NCBI GenBank assembly: GCA_000146855.1
Contig: GL405246.1
Location: 1,999,359-2,020,273 of the forward strand
DNA from: [Eubacterium] yurii subsp. margaretiae ATCC 43715
GTDB taxonomy: Bacteria > Bacillota > Clostridia > Peptostreptococcales > Filifactoraceae
Reading direction: 5' to 3'
DNA: 20,915 nucleotides
Within the stretch, counting starts at the first letter, position 1. The number at the start of each line of letters is the position of its first letter. The position numbers and the translations under genes are program-made. Below are positions 14,216 through 20,915 of the stretch, one piece after another. The notes under the pieces are model-generated. The model was not told where the DNA came from. It saw nothing but the letters and a program-made list of their open reading frames with translations, and did not search any database.

Positions 14216-14818
14216 TTATTTTCTCCTATAAATTATAAGTCCACCCTTTCTCCTATGACCGCTATTCCACAAATCTTCAAAGTCAACCCACCTATATGAA
14301 CCATAAGTTATTACCTTTACCATTAACTTTTCGTCTATCTCCTCATAGCCACCTAGCAAAAACCAATGCCATACATAATCCCTAACTATTGCATTTTTAT
14401 TATTTAACACTAGCATCGGAACGATATATTTTTCATCAATCTGATTTTTCAATATCAATCTTGCATCGTCGTAATTATTTTCACCATCATAGCCTGATAT
14501 TTCCAAGCTATTTTCTCCCACATCATTGAAATATTGCCTTACACCCTCAATATAGATATCAAGTCTGTCTATACCTGTGATTCTAGGTCTTAGATATGGC
14601 TTTATAACGTTTGTAAAGGCATAATATTCATCATAGTCTATTTTTTCAACATCATTCGGATATAGTCTGCTTTTTCCAAAATATTTTTTAAAATATACAA
14701 AGCTGTCACACGCAGTAACAGCTCCACAGCCACCTATCTTCATCCAATATGTCTTAAAGTCGTTTTGATTCCAACCAAAATTACTACCTATATAAAAATA
14801 ATCCAGTTCTTTTTTCAT
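14216..14818 (-). CDS. putative cytoplasmic C39/papain-like cysteine peptidase
   Basis: A 200-residue protein with no signal peptide or TM segment. The stretch KIGGCGAVTACDSF (27-40) resembles the active-site Cys helix of C39-type papain-fold peptidases, with C31 as the likely nucleophile. WHWFLLGGYEE (150-160) looks like the catalytic-His strand (H151), and the following VKVITYGSYRWVDFEDLW resembles the 'DPxxG...W...F...W' end of that fold, although the usual Asp of that loop is not clear. The order Cys, His, then the TYG/W segment fits. The assignment is by eye only. C39 members are usually secreted or fused to ABC exporters, which this is not. GAGG precedes the ATG by about 6 bases. It runs ahead of znuA on the same strand; a functional link is not shown. 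Confidence 0.6.
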   Translation of the reverse strand: MKKELDYFYIGSNFGWNQNDFKTYWMKIGGCGAVTACDSFVYFKKYFGKSRLYPNDVEKIDYDEYYAFTNVIKPYLRPRITGIDRLDIYIEGVRQYFNDVGENSLEISGYDGENNYDDARLILKNQIDEKYIVPMLVLNNKNAIVRDYVWHWFLLGGYEEIDEKLMVKVITYGSYRWVDFEDLWNSGHRRKGGLIIYRRK

Positions 14819-15126
14819 CTCTTACCTCAATATTCTATAACTATAGAAAATTTTTCTTCAAAATCAAATTATCATGACCTTCCTTAATAACCTCTATATT
14901 ATATTTTCTAAGAAATTATAAGTCAAAAATAAATTTCTAAAATATAAATGCGACTTTTATTCCCTTTTTAAAATTATTTATTCAATATCTGCGTTTTTTG
15001 AATTTCTTCTTGATATTTTGTTGTTTATGGGGTATACTCATCTATGTAATTTATATGATTTTAGTATGTTTCTAAGATACAAACATCAAATCATACACAC
15101 TAAATATGCAAAGGAGTGTAAAAGTT
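14819..15126. other. 308-base divergent region before yloU
   Basis: Non-coding and AT-rich. On the left a weak minus-strand promoter for the C39-like gene can be drawn (TTGAAG, 16-base spacer, TATAGA; plus 14856-14861 and 14834-14839). On the right lies the good plus-strand promoter at 15010-15038. TTTCTAAGA occurs twice in between and after. Nothing else is supportable. Confidence 0.45.
15010..15038 (+). promoter_or_regulatory. promoter for yloU-fakA
   Basis: TTGATA at 15010-15015, a 17-base spacer and TATACT at 15033-15038. The predicted start near 15045 gives a leader of about 80 bases. Confidence 0.72.
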
Positions 15127-15483
15127 ATGTCTATGTCTTACAAAAACAATTACGGAAAAGTAGTAATAGATAAAGAAGTGATAAAGAAAATAGTAAGTTA
15201 TAGCTCAAAGCAATGTTACGGCTTGGTTGGAATGGCTTCAAAAAACAAATCTACCGGCATAGTTGAATTGCTTAGTTTTTTTGATTCCGGCAAGGGAATA
15301 AATATTGAAATAAAAGACGATTTGATATATATAGAACTTTTTGTGATAATCCAATATGGCACAAAGGTATCCGTTGTGGCTGAAAATATGATAGACCGCA
15401 TAAAATACGATGTGGAAAACCAAACCGGACTTAAGGTAAAGAAAATATCTGTAAACGTGCAAGGCGTTAGAGTATCAAAATAG
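15127..15483 (+). CDS. yloU: Asp23/Gls24 family protein (YloU)
   Basis: A 118-residue Asp23/Gls24-family protein. Typical features are YGKVVIDKEVIKKIVSYSS near the N-terminus, the CYGLVGMAS segment, and the closing VENQTGLKVKKISVNVQGVRV. Members such as staphylococcal Asp23 associate with the membrane through partners and respond to envelope stress; YloU-type members are invariably paired with YloV/FakA. I choose the start at 15127 because AAAGGAG (15110-15116) lies before it; an ATG at 15106 lies upstream of that site and would place it inside the gene. It is followed 16 bases later by the DAK2 gene. Confidence 0.9.
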   Translation: MSMSYKNNYGKVVIDKEVIKKIVSYSSKQCYGLVGMASKNKSTGIVELLSFFDSGKGINIEIKDDLIYIELFVIIQYGTKVSVVAENMIDRIKYDVENQTGLKVKKISVNVQGVRVSK

Positions 15484-15499
15484 AGTAAAGGAGCTTTCA

Positions 15500-17140
15500 A
15501 TGCAAAAAATAAATGCGCAAACTCTCAAACATATGTTTTTGGGTGGAGCTAATAATCTTATAAACAACAAGGACTATGTTGATAAACTTAATGTATTTCC
15601 TGTTCCTGACGGTGATACCGGTACCAATATGTCCCTTACACTTAAATCTGCCATAGAAGAGGTTGAAAAATCAGACTGCAAGGACTTAAAATCTCTAGGA
15701 GATTCTATAACAAAGGGCTCACTTATGGGTGCAAGAGGTAACTCAGGTGTAATCCTATCGCAGATACTAAGAGGTTTTTCAAAATATATTGAAACAAAGG
15801 ACGAACTTGAAATAAAAGATTTCGCCTATGCACTTGACAATTCAAGAAAGGTAGCCTACAAGGCGGTAATAAAACCAATCGAAGGTACTATACTTACTGT
15901 AATTAGAGAAACTGCTACCTATGCCAGAGAAGTATGTGACAACTACGACAATTACGATGTGTTTTTTGATGATATAATCGCTAAGGCAAACGAAGTTTTG
16001 CAAAAGACACCTGATCTTTTGAAAGAGCTGAAAAATGCCGGAGTTGTTGACTCAGGCGGACAGGGCTTAGTATTTTTCATAGAAGGTATGGTCAAGACTT
16101 TCAAAGGAGAAGAACTTGTATCACATACGGATTCATCATCTTCATCAGAAAAACTCTTCGAAGAAGATATACACATACTTGATGAAGAGCCGGAATTTGG
16201 ATATTGTACAGAGTTTATGCTTATAACAAATAAACTTTCTCCACAAGAATTACAAGAAAAGATTGAGGATCTTGGTAACTCCCTTATAGTTGTAGGTGCT
16301 GATGACATAATAAAGGTACACATCCACTCCAACAATCCCGGAAAAGTATTTGAGATTGCAGGCTCTTATGGTGAGCTTGACAGGATGAAGATAGAAAATA
16401 TGAGACTCGAGTTTAGAGATAGACTTGCAGAAAATAAGAAGGCTCACGCTAATGATGTTGAAGAAGAAAAGTACGAAAATAAAAAGGACTTTACAGTCAT
16501 AGCGGTATCTGCCGGCAAAGGACTTGATACTATAATGAGAGATTCAGGAGTTGACTACATCATCGAAGGCGGTCAAACTATGAATCCGAGCACTAATGAT
16601 TTTATTTCGGTAATAGAAAAGATAAGTCAAAATGATATCTTCATCTTCCCTAACAACTCAAATATAATCATGGCAGCCAATCAGGCAAAAGACATGAGCG
16701 ACAAAAATATAAGAGTAATACCTACGAAAAATATACCACAATGTATACAGGCATTAATTGCAATGAACACCTTCTCTTCATTTGATGAAAATGAAAAACT
16801 GATGAATGAAGCAATAGAAAAGGTAAAAAGTGCACAAGTTACTTTTGCTGTTAGAGATACTAAGTCTGACGGGCTTGACATCAAAAAAGACGACTTCATA
16901 GGTCTTACAGGTAAGGCAATACTTTCTGCCGAAAAAGACTTAAAAACAGCTACAGTAAATCTTATCAAAAAATTGGTAGATGAAGACAGTGAGATAGTGT
17001 CATTATTCTACGGTGAAGATGTAAGCAAGGAAGATGCAGACGAGATAGCAGACATAATAAGTGAAGAGCTTGAAAACGTGGAAGTCGAAGTGTACTACGG
17101 CGGACAACCAGTATATTATTACTTGATAAGTGTAGAATAA
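15500..17140 (+). CDS. fakA: DAK2-domain fatty acid kinase subunit A (YloV/FakA)
   Basis: ATP-binding subunit of the fatty acid kinase, which phosphorylates exogenous fatty acids held by a FakB protein for phospholipid synthesis. Residues 1-200 form the DhaL/DAK2 domain with the Mg-ATP motif DGDTGTNM (37-44), the SLMGARGNSGVILSQILRGF block near 73-92 and VDSGGQGL near 182-189. The middle domain begins around GYCTEFMLIT, and the C-terminal 200 residues form the DegV-like domain that docks FakB. Length 546 equals the family norm of about 550. AAAGGAG lies just before the start. yloU-yloV is a conserved pair in Firmicutes; no fakB is in the window. The recG or rpmB neighbours common elsewhere are absent. 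Confidence 0.92.
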   Translation: MQKINAQTLKHMFLGGANNLINNKDYVDKLNVFPVPDGDTGTNMSLTLKSAIEEVEKSDCKDLKSLGDSITKGSLMGARGNSGVILSQILRGFSKYIETKDELEIKDFAYALDNSRKVAYKAVIKPIEGTILTVIRETATYAREVCDNYDNYDVFFDDIIAKANEVLQKTPDLLKELKNAGVVDSGGQGLVFFIEGMVKTFKGEELVSHTDSSSSSEKLFEEDIHILDEEPEFGYCTEFMLITNKLSPQELQEKIEDLGNSLIVVGADDIIKVHIHSNNPGKVFEIAGSYGELDRMKIENMRLEFRDRLAENKKAHANDVEEEKYENKKDFTVIAVSAGKGLDTIMRDSGVDYIIEGGQTMNPSTNDFISVIEKISQNDIFIFPNNSNIIMAANQAKDMSDKNIRVIPTKNIPQCIQALIAMNTFSSFDENEKLMNEAIEKVKSAQVTFAVRDTKSDGLDIKKDDFIGLTGKAILSAEKDLKTATVNLIKKLVDEDSEIVSLFYGEDVSKEDADEIADIISEELENVEVEVYYGGQPVYYYLISVE

Positions 17141-17167
17141 AATATAGGAATATTAATTTTTTGTAAA

Positions 17168-17190
17168 TTTTTCAAAATTTATTTGAAAAA
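17168..17190 (+). terminator. possible A/T-only hairpin after fakA
   Basis: TTTTTCAA (17168-17175) pairs with TTGAAAAA (17183-17190), 7-base loop, 28 bases after the fakA stop. The stem has one G-C pair and no T-run follows, so it is a weak terminator at best. Its arms resemble those of the hairpin after nagR. Confidence 0.3.
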
Positions 17191-17223
17191 ATCGTCATAA
17201 TGTTGTAAAATATTAGGGTTGAA

Positions 17224-17252
17224 TTGATTTTATAAAAAATATTAGTTAAAAT
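17224..17252 (+). promoter_or_regulatory. promoter for the SEC-C gene
   Basis: TTGATT at 17224-17229, 17-base spacer, TAAAAT at 17247-17252. Predicted start near 17259, just before the stem that opens at 17267. Confidence 0.55.
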
Positions 17253-17266
17253 AAAATAATTTACCC

Positions 17267-17372
17267 GTTAATACCTATTCCAAATACTTTCTTTTTATGA
17301 TAGAGTCAAGTTTGTAGATGTTTTTAACTAACAGGTATTAGCTGATAAAGCTGTCTTATTTTGCAACAAAAT
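17267..17372 (+). other. structured leader upstream of the SEC-C gene
   Basis: GTTAATACCTATT (17267-17279) pairs with AACAGGTATTAGC (17330-17342): 13 positions with one U-G wobble and one mismatch, enclosing a 50-base loop. A 6-bp hairpin with a CAA loop follows at 17358-17372, just ahead of the ribosome-binding site. The position at the predicted 5' end suggests an RNA structure that could control translation. I recognise no known riboswitch class. Confidence 0.5.
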
Positions 17373-17397
17373 TGATTTTAAAGGAGAAAATATATAA

Positions 17398-17907
17398 ATG
17401 GCAAATTTGTATAAGGAATGGTCTAAGAAAGCCTACGAAATAAATACACAGGAAGAATACGACAAATTTTGGAACTGGTATCTACCGATAGAAAAAGATA
17501 TTTACAACGAACTTTTGACAAATAAAGACACTGTATATTCTGGAACTGTAACAGAACTTGCTGAGAAATTCAAGGTTGAACCTTTGACTTTCATAGGATT
17601 TATAGACGGCATAAACTCAAGTCTTAAGCAAGACTATGTAATGGACGAATTGGATGAAAATTCTGAAATTAAATTGGATATAGACTTTGAAAAACTATAT
17701 TTCAATATGCTTGACGCTACAGCTGAATGGCTATATAATCTTGAAGCATGGAAGAACATACTTTCAGATGAAAAAAGACAGGAAATAACTAAAAACTACA
17801 AGAGAAGTAAAATCGTAGTTCATGCTGAAAAAATCGGTAGAAACGATCCATGTCCTTGTGGTAGCGGAAAAAAATACAAAAAGTGTTGCGGTTTAAAAGA
17901 AGAATAA
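17398..17907 (+). CDS. SEC-C metal-binding domain protein, unknown function
   Basis: A 169-residue cytoplasmic protein. The C-terminus carries a SEC-C zinc motif, [18 protein letters not shown] (147-164), of the same kind as at the end of SecA. The N-terminal 140 residues are helical and acidic with several Trp/Tyr (for example [15 protein letters not shown]), a stretch I cannot place in a named family, though similar SEC-C proteins of about this size occur in Clostridia. SEC-C modules can bind zinc and contact ribosomes or SecB, but no role can be assigned. AAAGGAG lies about 12 bases before the ATG. The gene has its own promoter, leader and terminator, so it is probably monocistronic. Confidence 0.85.
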   Translation: MANLYKEWSKKAYEINTQEEYDKFWNWYLPIEKDIYNELLTNKDTVYSGTVTELAEKFKVEPLTFIGFIDGINSSLKQDYVMDELDENSEIKLDIDFEKLYFNMLDATAEWLYNLEAWKNILSDEKRQEITKNYKRSKIVVHAEKIGRNDPCPCGSGKKYKKCCGLKEE

Positions 17908-17922
17908 TCCGATAATTCCAAG

Positions 17923-17955
17923 AGGATTAAGTGAACAGCTTAATCCTTATTTTTT
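17923..17955 (+). terminator. intrinsic terminator after the SEC-C gene
   Basis: Perfect 9-bp stem AGGATTAAG (17923-17931) with CTTAATCCT (17939-17947), 7-base loop, followed by TATTTTTT. It lies 16 bases past the stop and before the aminotransferase start at 17975. Confidence 0.85.
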
Positions 17956-17974
17956 ATATGTAAGGAGATTTATT

Positions 17975-19174
17975 ATGAACATATCCAAAAGAACGGACTC
18001 AATGCCTTATTCATCAGTAAGAAAACTAGTTCCTTACGAAAAAGAGGCTGTAAAACAAGGCAAGACAGTTTATCATCTCAATATAGGACAACCGGATATT
18101 AAAACTCCCCAAGCATTTTATCAGGCAATGCGTGAATTTAACCAAGAAACTCTCGCTTATGCAGACTCTCGTGGAGAAAAATCTCTCATAGATGCAGTGA
18201 TAAAATACTATGACAATATAGACGTGCCTTTATGTTATGAAGACATCTTCATCACAAATGGCGGTAGCGAAGGACTTCTATTTGCTTTTTTTGCTACTAT
18301 GGACGAGGGCGACGAATTGCTCGTGCCACAACCTTTTTACACAAACTACAACTCAGTAGCCAAGATGGCAAAAATTGAAATAAAGCCTATAGTTACTCTT
18401 TCAGAAGACGGATTTAAGCTGCCAAGCTATGAAGAGATGAAAAAACTCATTACGCCAAAAACTAAGGCATTTTTGATAACAAATCCTAACAACCCTACAG
18501 GAGCTGTATACTCTTATGAAGAATTAAGAGATATTTGTACTCTTGCAAAGGAACATGGACTTTATATCTTAGCTGATGAAGTATATAGAGAATTTATCTA
18601 CGATGACGATGTAAAGCATATTTCACTTGGAACTATGGAAGATGTGAGGGAGCACGTGATAATCATCGACTCCATATCAAAGAGATATAGTGCCTGCGGT
18701 GCAAGAATAGGTATACTTGCAACAAAAAACAAGGATGTCCAACAAATGCTTATGAAACTTTGTCAACTTAGACTTGCTGCACCAACACTTGGTCAAATAG
18801 GAGCTGCAAAGCTATATCAGACACCGCAAAGCTACCTCAAAGAAGTGAATCAGGAATACAAGAAAAGAAGAGATGTATGCTATGAATGTCTCAGCAAGAT
18901 AGAAGGAGTATTTTGTAAAAAACCATTAGGAGCCTTTTACATGATGGCAACACTTCCGGTAGAAGACGCACATGACTTTTGTATATGGTTGCTTGAAAAC
19001 TTTGATGTAGACGGAGAGACATTGATGATGGCACCTGCAGACGGATTCTACTGCAATCCTGAGGATGGCAAGAGAGAAGTGAGAATTGCCTATGTACTTG
19101 ACAGTGAAAAACTTAAAAAGGCGTTTAATATACTGGATAAAGGATTAAAAGCCTATAAGTCAAGAAACAACTAA
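17975..19174 (+). CDS. class I/II (fold type I) PLP-dependent aminotransferase
   Basis: A 399-residue aminotransferase of the aspartate aminotransferase superfamily, subgroup I. Cofactor residues are visible: NPNNPTG (170-176) with the Asn that contacts PLP, ADEVY (200-204) with Asp201 and Tyr204, the Schiff-base Lys236 in SISK, and R244 in GARIG. The Arg of REVRIAYV near the C-terminus should bind the substrate carboxylate. The N-terminal LNIGQPD is typical. The substrate cannot be read from sequence: aspartate, alanine or aromatic amino acids are all possible. TAAGGAG about 8 bases upstream supports the start. The terminator just ahead suggests its promoter lies in or beside it or that read-through occurs; I see no clear promoter in the 20 bases available. 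Confidence 0.9.
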   Translation: MNISKRTDSMPYSSVRKLVPYEKEAVKQGKTVYHLNIGQPDIKTPQAFYQAMREFNQETLAYADSRGEKSLIDAVIKYYDNIDVPLCYEDIFITNGGSEGLLFAFFATMDEGDELLVPQPFYTNYNSVAKMAKIEIKPIVTLSEDGFKLPSYEEMKKLITPKTKAFLITNPNNPTGAVYSYEELRDICTLAKEHGLYILADEVYREFIYDDDVKHISLGTMEDVREHVIIIDSISKRYSACGARIGILATKNKDVQQMLMKLCQLRLAAPTLGQIGAAKLYQTPQSYLKEVNQEYKKRRDVCYECLSKIEGVFCKKPLGAFYMMATLPVEDAHDFCIWLLENFDVDGETLMMAPADGFYCNPEDGKREVRIAYVLDSEKLKKAFNILDKGLKAYKSRNN

Positions 19175-19252
19175 CGTAGAAACTAGAAATACATCTTTGT
19201 ACTTGAAACCAAATAGCAGATTTAAGCAAAAAAATTTGCGGGGAGAAAAAAT

Positions 19253-19804
19253 ATGAAATACTTATTCTTCTTATTGATAGCTATAGGATTGCCCATATTT
19301 ATTATCAGCATTAAATATATAATTCGTTTTACTGATAGTGAAGTGATATATGAGCTACCATTTTCTGATGAGCAGGGAACTTTTACAATTGTCCACGATG
19401 GTAGCTATGCTCTATGGCTCAGTGGAAAAAAATTTACAAAATCCCCCTTAGGTGAATTTGGTTTAAGCGTGATAAATAAAACTACAGGAGAAAATGTACA
19501 GCTATCAGAAAATTTTTTACGAGACGGTGTAAACCTCTTTAAAAGAGGAAGAATGATGTTGTATTCATTCCAAGCAGAAGAAGGAGAATACCTTATTTCA
19601 TTTGATAGAGAAGGAAGTATTAGGGATAAGATGAGCAACTTCTTAGCAAATGTTATAATAAGAAAACCGGTTGACTACAGCTTATTTTCCATTCAGGTCC
19701 GCACACATGTTTCTTCTGTTATTTTAACACTATGTATTTTAGCTAATATATTTGCCTCTTCTATGATAGTTTTGGGGATTATTCTTCCTATGGCTTTGAA
19801 ATAA
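19253..19804 (+). CDS. unknown two-TM protein with a beta-rich loop
   Basis: A 183-residue protein I do not recognise. Hydrophobic segments lie at about 3-24 and 153-179. Between them about 125 residues have alternating hydrophobic/polar strands and many Gly/Tyr/Phe (for example GTFTIVHDGSYALWLSG near 42-58 and AEEGEYLISF near 108-117), suggesting a beta-sandwich displayed on one side of the membrane. The rhythm loosely recalls GOLD/emp24-like or other lumenal beta-sandwich domains, but no motif proves it. GGGGAG lies 7 bases before the ATG, and a GCAAA/TTTGC hairpin overlaps the approach to it. Gap to the aminotransferase is 78 bases; the two may be co-transcribed. Confidence 0.75.
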   Translation: MKYLFFLLIAIGLPIFIISIKYIIRFTDSEVIYELPFSDEQGTFTIVHDGSYALWLSGKKFTKSPLGEFGLSVINKTTGENVQLSENFLRDGVNLFKRGRMMLYSFQAEEGEYLISFDREGSIRDKMSNFLANVIIRKPVDYSLFSIQVRTHVSSVILTLCILANIFASSMIVLGIILPMALK

Positions 19805-19836
19805 TAGTATATTAATCAAATAAGTAATATCATATA

Positions 19837-19865
19837 AAACCGCCTAAAAAGGCGGTTTAATTTTT
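19837..19865. terminator. bidirectional intrinsic terminator
   Basis: AAACCGCC (19837-19844) pairs with GGCGGTTT (19851-19858), 6-base loop TAAAAA, GC-rich core. Plus strand continues AATTTTT; minus strand continues TATATGATATT after its final U run. It ends both the two-TM protein gene and the convergent traX gene. The right arm overlaps the traX stop codon (19857-19859). Confidence 0.85.
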
Positions 19866-20558
19866 CATAAAATATGTTATTGTCGCAATCAGCCATAGAT
19901 GAAGAGGATAAAATACATAGAAAAAATACTTTGAAAAAGCATTGTTAAGCCCGACCTTTCCGTTGTATAATTTTAAAATAGGAATTGTAATTATAAAAAG
20001 ATAGTTGTTATACTTAAGTAAAATAGAAAAATCATTAAACTTCTTGACAAAAGGTATAAGGCTTAGAAAAAGGAAAAGCGAAATTCCAAAGTAGATTATA
20101 TTTCTCCTTAGCTCATTGTCCCAATTCATATAGTTTATTAACATCAATCCCGGGACAAACAAACCACCCTCAAAATGCAGTGAAACATAAAAAAGTGCTG
20201 CTACGACTATAAATTTTATAGCAATATTTTTAATATCCCTAAATGCATATAGGACACTTACACCTATTGCAAGCTCCATTATAATACTATTACGTATTAC
20301 CACATCCCTATCAGCAAAAATGCCGTTAAGTATGTAATTGCCGACAAGCATAAAAATTGCAAAGCCGTACAATCGAATCAAATATTTTTTAACATCTTTG
20401 GTACGCATAAACCCTTCAGTTGCGAGGTAGGCAAAGCCTACAGCAACACATCTTGACGCAATTCCAAACACTATACTCCAACTTTCAGGCACAAAGAAAT
20501 CTATATGATCAAGCACCATGAGAAAAGCAAGCAAGAGCTTAAACTTAAATCTATCCAT
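19857..20558 (-). CDS. TraX-family membrane protein
   Basis: A 233-residue polytopic membrane protein with about 7-8 hydrophobic segments. It has the TraX family marks: N-terminal LLAFLMVLDHIDFF, then CVAVGFAYLATEGFMRTKDVKKYLIRLYGFA, and the closing YFFYVFYPLHLWLIATITYFM. TraX was named for N-acetylation of F pilin, but chromosomal copies in Firmicutes are widespread and their substrates are unknown; acyl transfer to a surface polymer is inferred at most. No conjugation genes are nearby, so the plasmid link should not be assumed. GGGGGTG precedes the ATG by about 6 bases. The terminator at 19837-19865 overlaps the stop codon. Confidence 0.88.
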   Translation of the reverse strand: MDRFKFKLLLAFLMVLDHIDFFVPESWSIVFGIASRCVAVGFAYLATEGFMRTKDVKKYLIRLYGFAIFMLVGNYILNGIFADRDVVIRNSIIMELAIGVSVLYAFRDIKNIAIKFIVVAALFYVSLHFEGGLFVPGLMLINYMNWDNELRRNIIYFGISLFLFLSLIPFVKKFNDFSILLKYNNYLFIITIPILKLYNGKVGLNNAFSKYFFYVFYPLHLWLIATITYFMKN

Positions 20559-20915
20559 TACAACACCCCCATTTTAAGTATAAACAAGGTATAATACCAA
20601 AATTCAATAAAATTATAAATAACAAAATATTGATGATTTACTCAGAAATTCAATATTTTATAAATAAAATACCTGATGAGCCATCCATAGATTAACAAGA
20701 TCATTGTATAATAATAGTTATTAATACGGGGAAAGCTCACCTTAAACCTATCAAAAAGCTGTGTAATTTTATTACAGCAAGATTATTGATAATCTGCAAA
20801 ACGAATAATTTGCTAAAATAATAATCTTGGCAATATAAATGGTGATTAGTATAATATCTCATCTTAAATTCTTTTACTGTATTATACACTTACTACTAAT
20901 AAAAAACAATAAAAA
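20559..20915. other. non-coding right end of the window
   Basis: This holds the traX promoter region, including the 11-base palindrome GGTATAATACC at 20588-20598, and a run of inverted repeats at 20758-20829. A plus-strand ATG at 20839 stays open to the edge (25 codons) but has no ribosome-binding site. What follows the window is unknown. Confidence 0.5.
20758..20829. other. two adjacent hairpins, possible small RNA or attenuator
   Basis: First hairpin: GCTG+TAAT (20758-20761, 20764-20767) pairs with ATTA+CAGC (20771-20778), with a 2-base bulge. Second: CAAGATTATT (20778-20787) pairs with AATAATCTTG (20820-20829), 10 bp perfect, with an inner GCAAA/TTTGC stem (20796-20800, 20809-20813). A TATAAT at 20707-20712 lies upstream on the plus strand but has no good -35. 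No known RNA family was recognised. Confidence 0.4.

Noticed and set aside
15106..15126. Upstream ATG for yloU
   Set aside because: It lies upstream of the AAAGGAG site, which would then be inside the coding region; the start at 15127 is well spaced.
19857..20558. Conjugative element suggested by the TraX name
   Set aside because: No other transfer gene, relaxase or attachment site is present; chromosomal TraX relatives are common.
20839..20915. ORF open to the right edge (25 codons)
   Set aside because: No ribosome-binding site, AT-driven composition (Ile, Leu, Lys, Asn) and no recognisable N-terminus.
1..20915. CRISPR array, transposon, prophage or toxin-antitoxin system
   Set aside because: No spaced repeat array, no transposase or integrase motifs, no terminal repeats and no paired small toxin/antitoxin ORFs were seen.

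Overview
The window is a strongly AT-rich chromosomal segment with AGA/ATA-rich codon use and purine-rich Shine-Dalgarno sites of the AAAGGAG type. The set of genes (tmk-holB-ricT cluster, YloU-YloV/FakA pair, DAK2 protein, short-form phosphate acetyltransferase, NagA-NagR pair, archaeal/eukaryote-type prolyl-tRNA synthetase without an editing insertion) points to a low-GC anaerobic Firmicute, most likely Clostridia/Tissierellia. I infer this from gene families and composition; no rRNA or tRNA gene is present to settle it.

Layout. 1-2351 (minus strand): nagA followed by nagR, a GlcNAc-6-phosphate deacetylase with its GntR/UTRA regulator, with a palindromic operator candidate just upstream of nagA. 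2992-6551 (minus): ftsH then proS, separated by 74 bases that hold an 11-bp hairpin without a clear U-tract. 6870-10787 (plus): tightly packed tmk, holB, ricT (PSP1), trmN6-like methyltransferase, engB and a small membrane/coiled-coil ORF, with 4-base overlaps and a TTG start; a near-consensus promoter precedes tmk. 11344-12856 (plus): pta with a long, hairpin-rich leader, then a small Cys-containing protein. 12994-14818 (minus): a zinc-binding lipoprotein (znuA-like) with a His/Asp-rich loop, and a signal-peptide-less protein that looks like a C39/papain-like cysteine peptidase. 15127-17140 (plus): yloU (Asp23) and fakA-like yloV. 17398-19804 (plus): SEC-C protein with its own promoter and structured leader, a class I/II aminotransferase, and an unknown two-TM protein. 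19857-20558 (minus): TraX-family membrane protein. The right end is non-coding.

Most of the window is housekeeping: DNA replication (tmk, holB), ribosome assembly (engB), tRNA charging and modification (proS, trmN6), membrane proteolysis (ftsH), acetate/energy metabolism (pta), fatty-acid phosphorylation (fakA), amino-sugar recycling (nagA/nagR) and zinc uptake (znuA). I see no transposase, integrase, CRISPR array, prophage, toxin-antitoxin pair or defence system, and no clear evidence for a wholly new multi-gene system. The less ordinary material is regulatory: structured leaders of pta and the SEC-C gene, tandem operator-like repeats at tmk and znuA, a structured intergenic stretch at the right end, and three poorly known proteins (C39-like peptidase, two-TM protein, small Cys protein).
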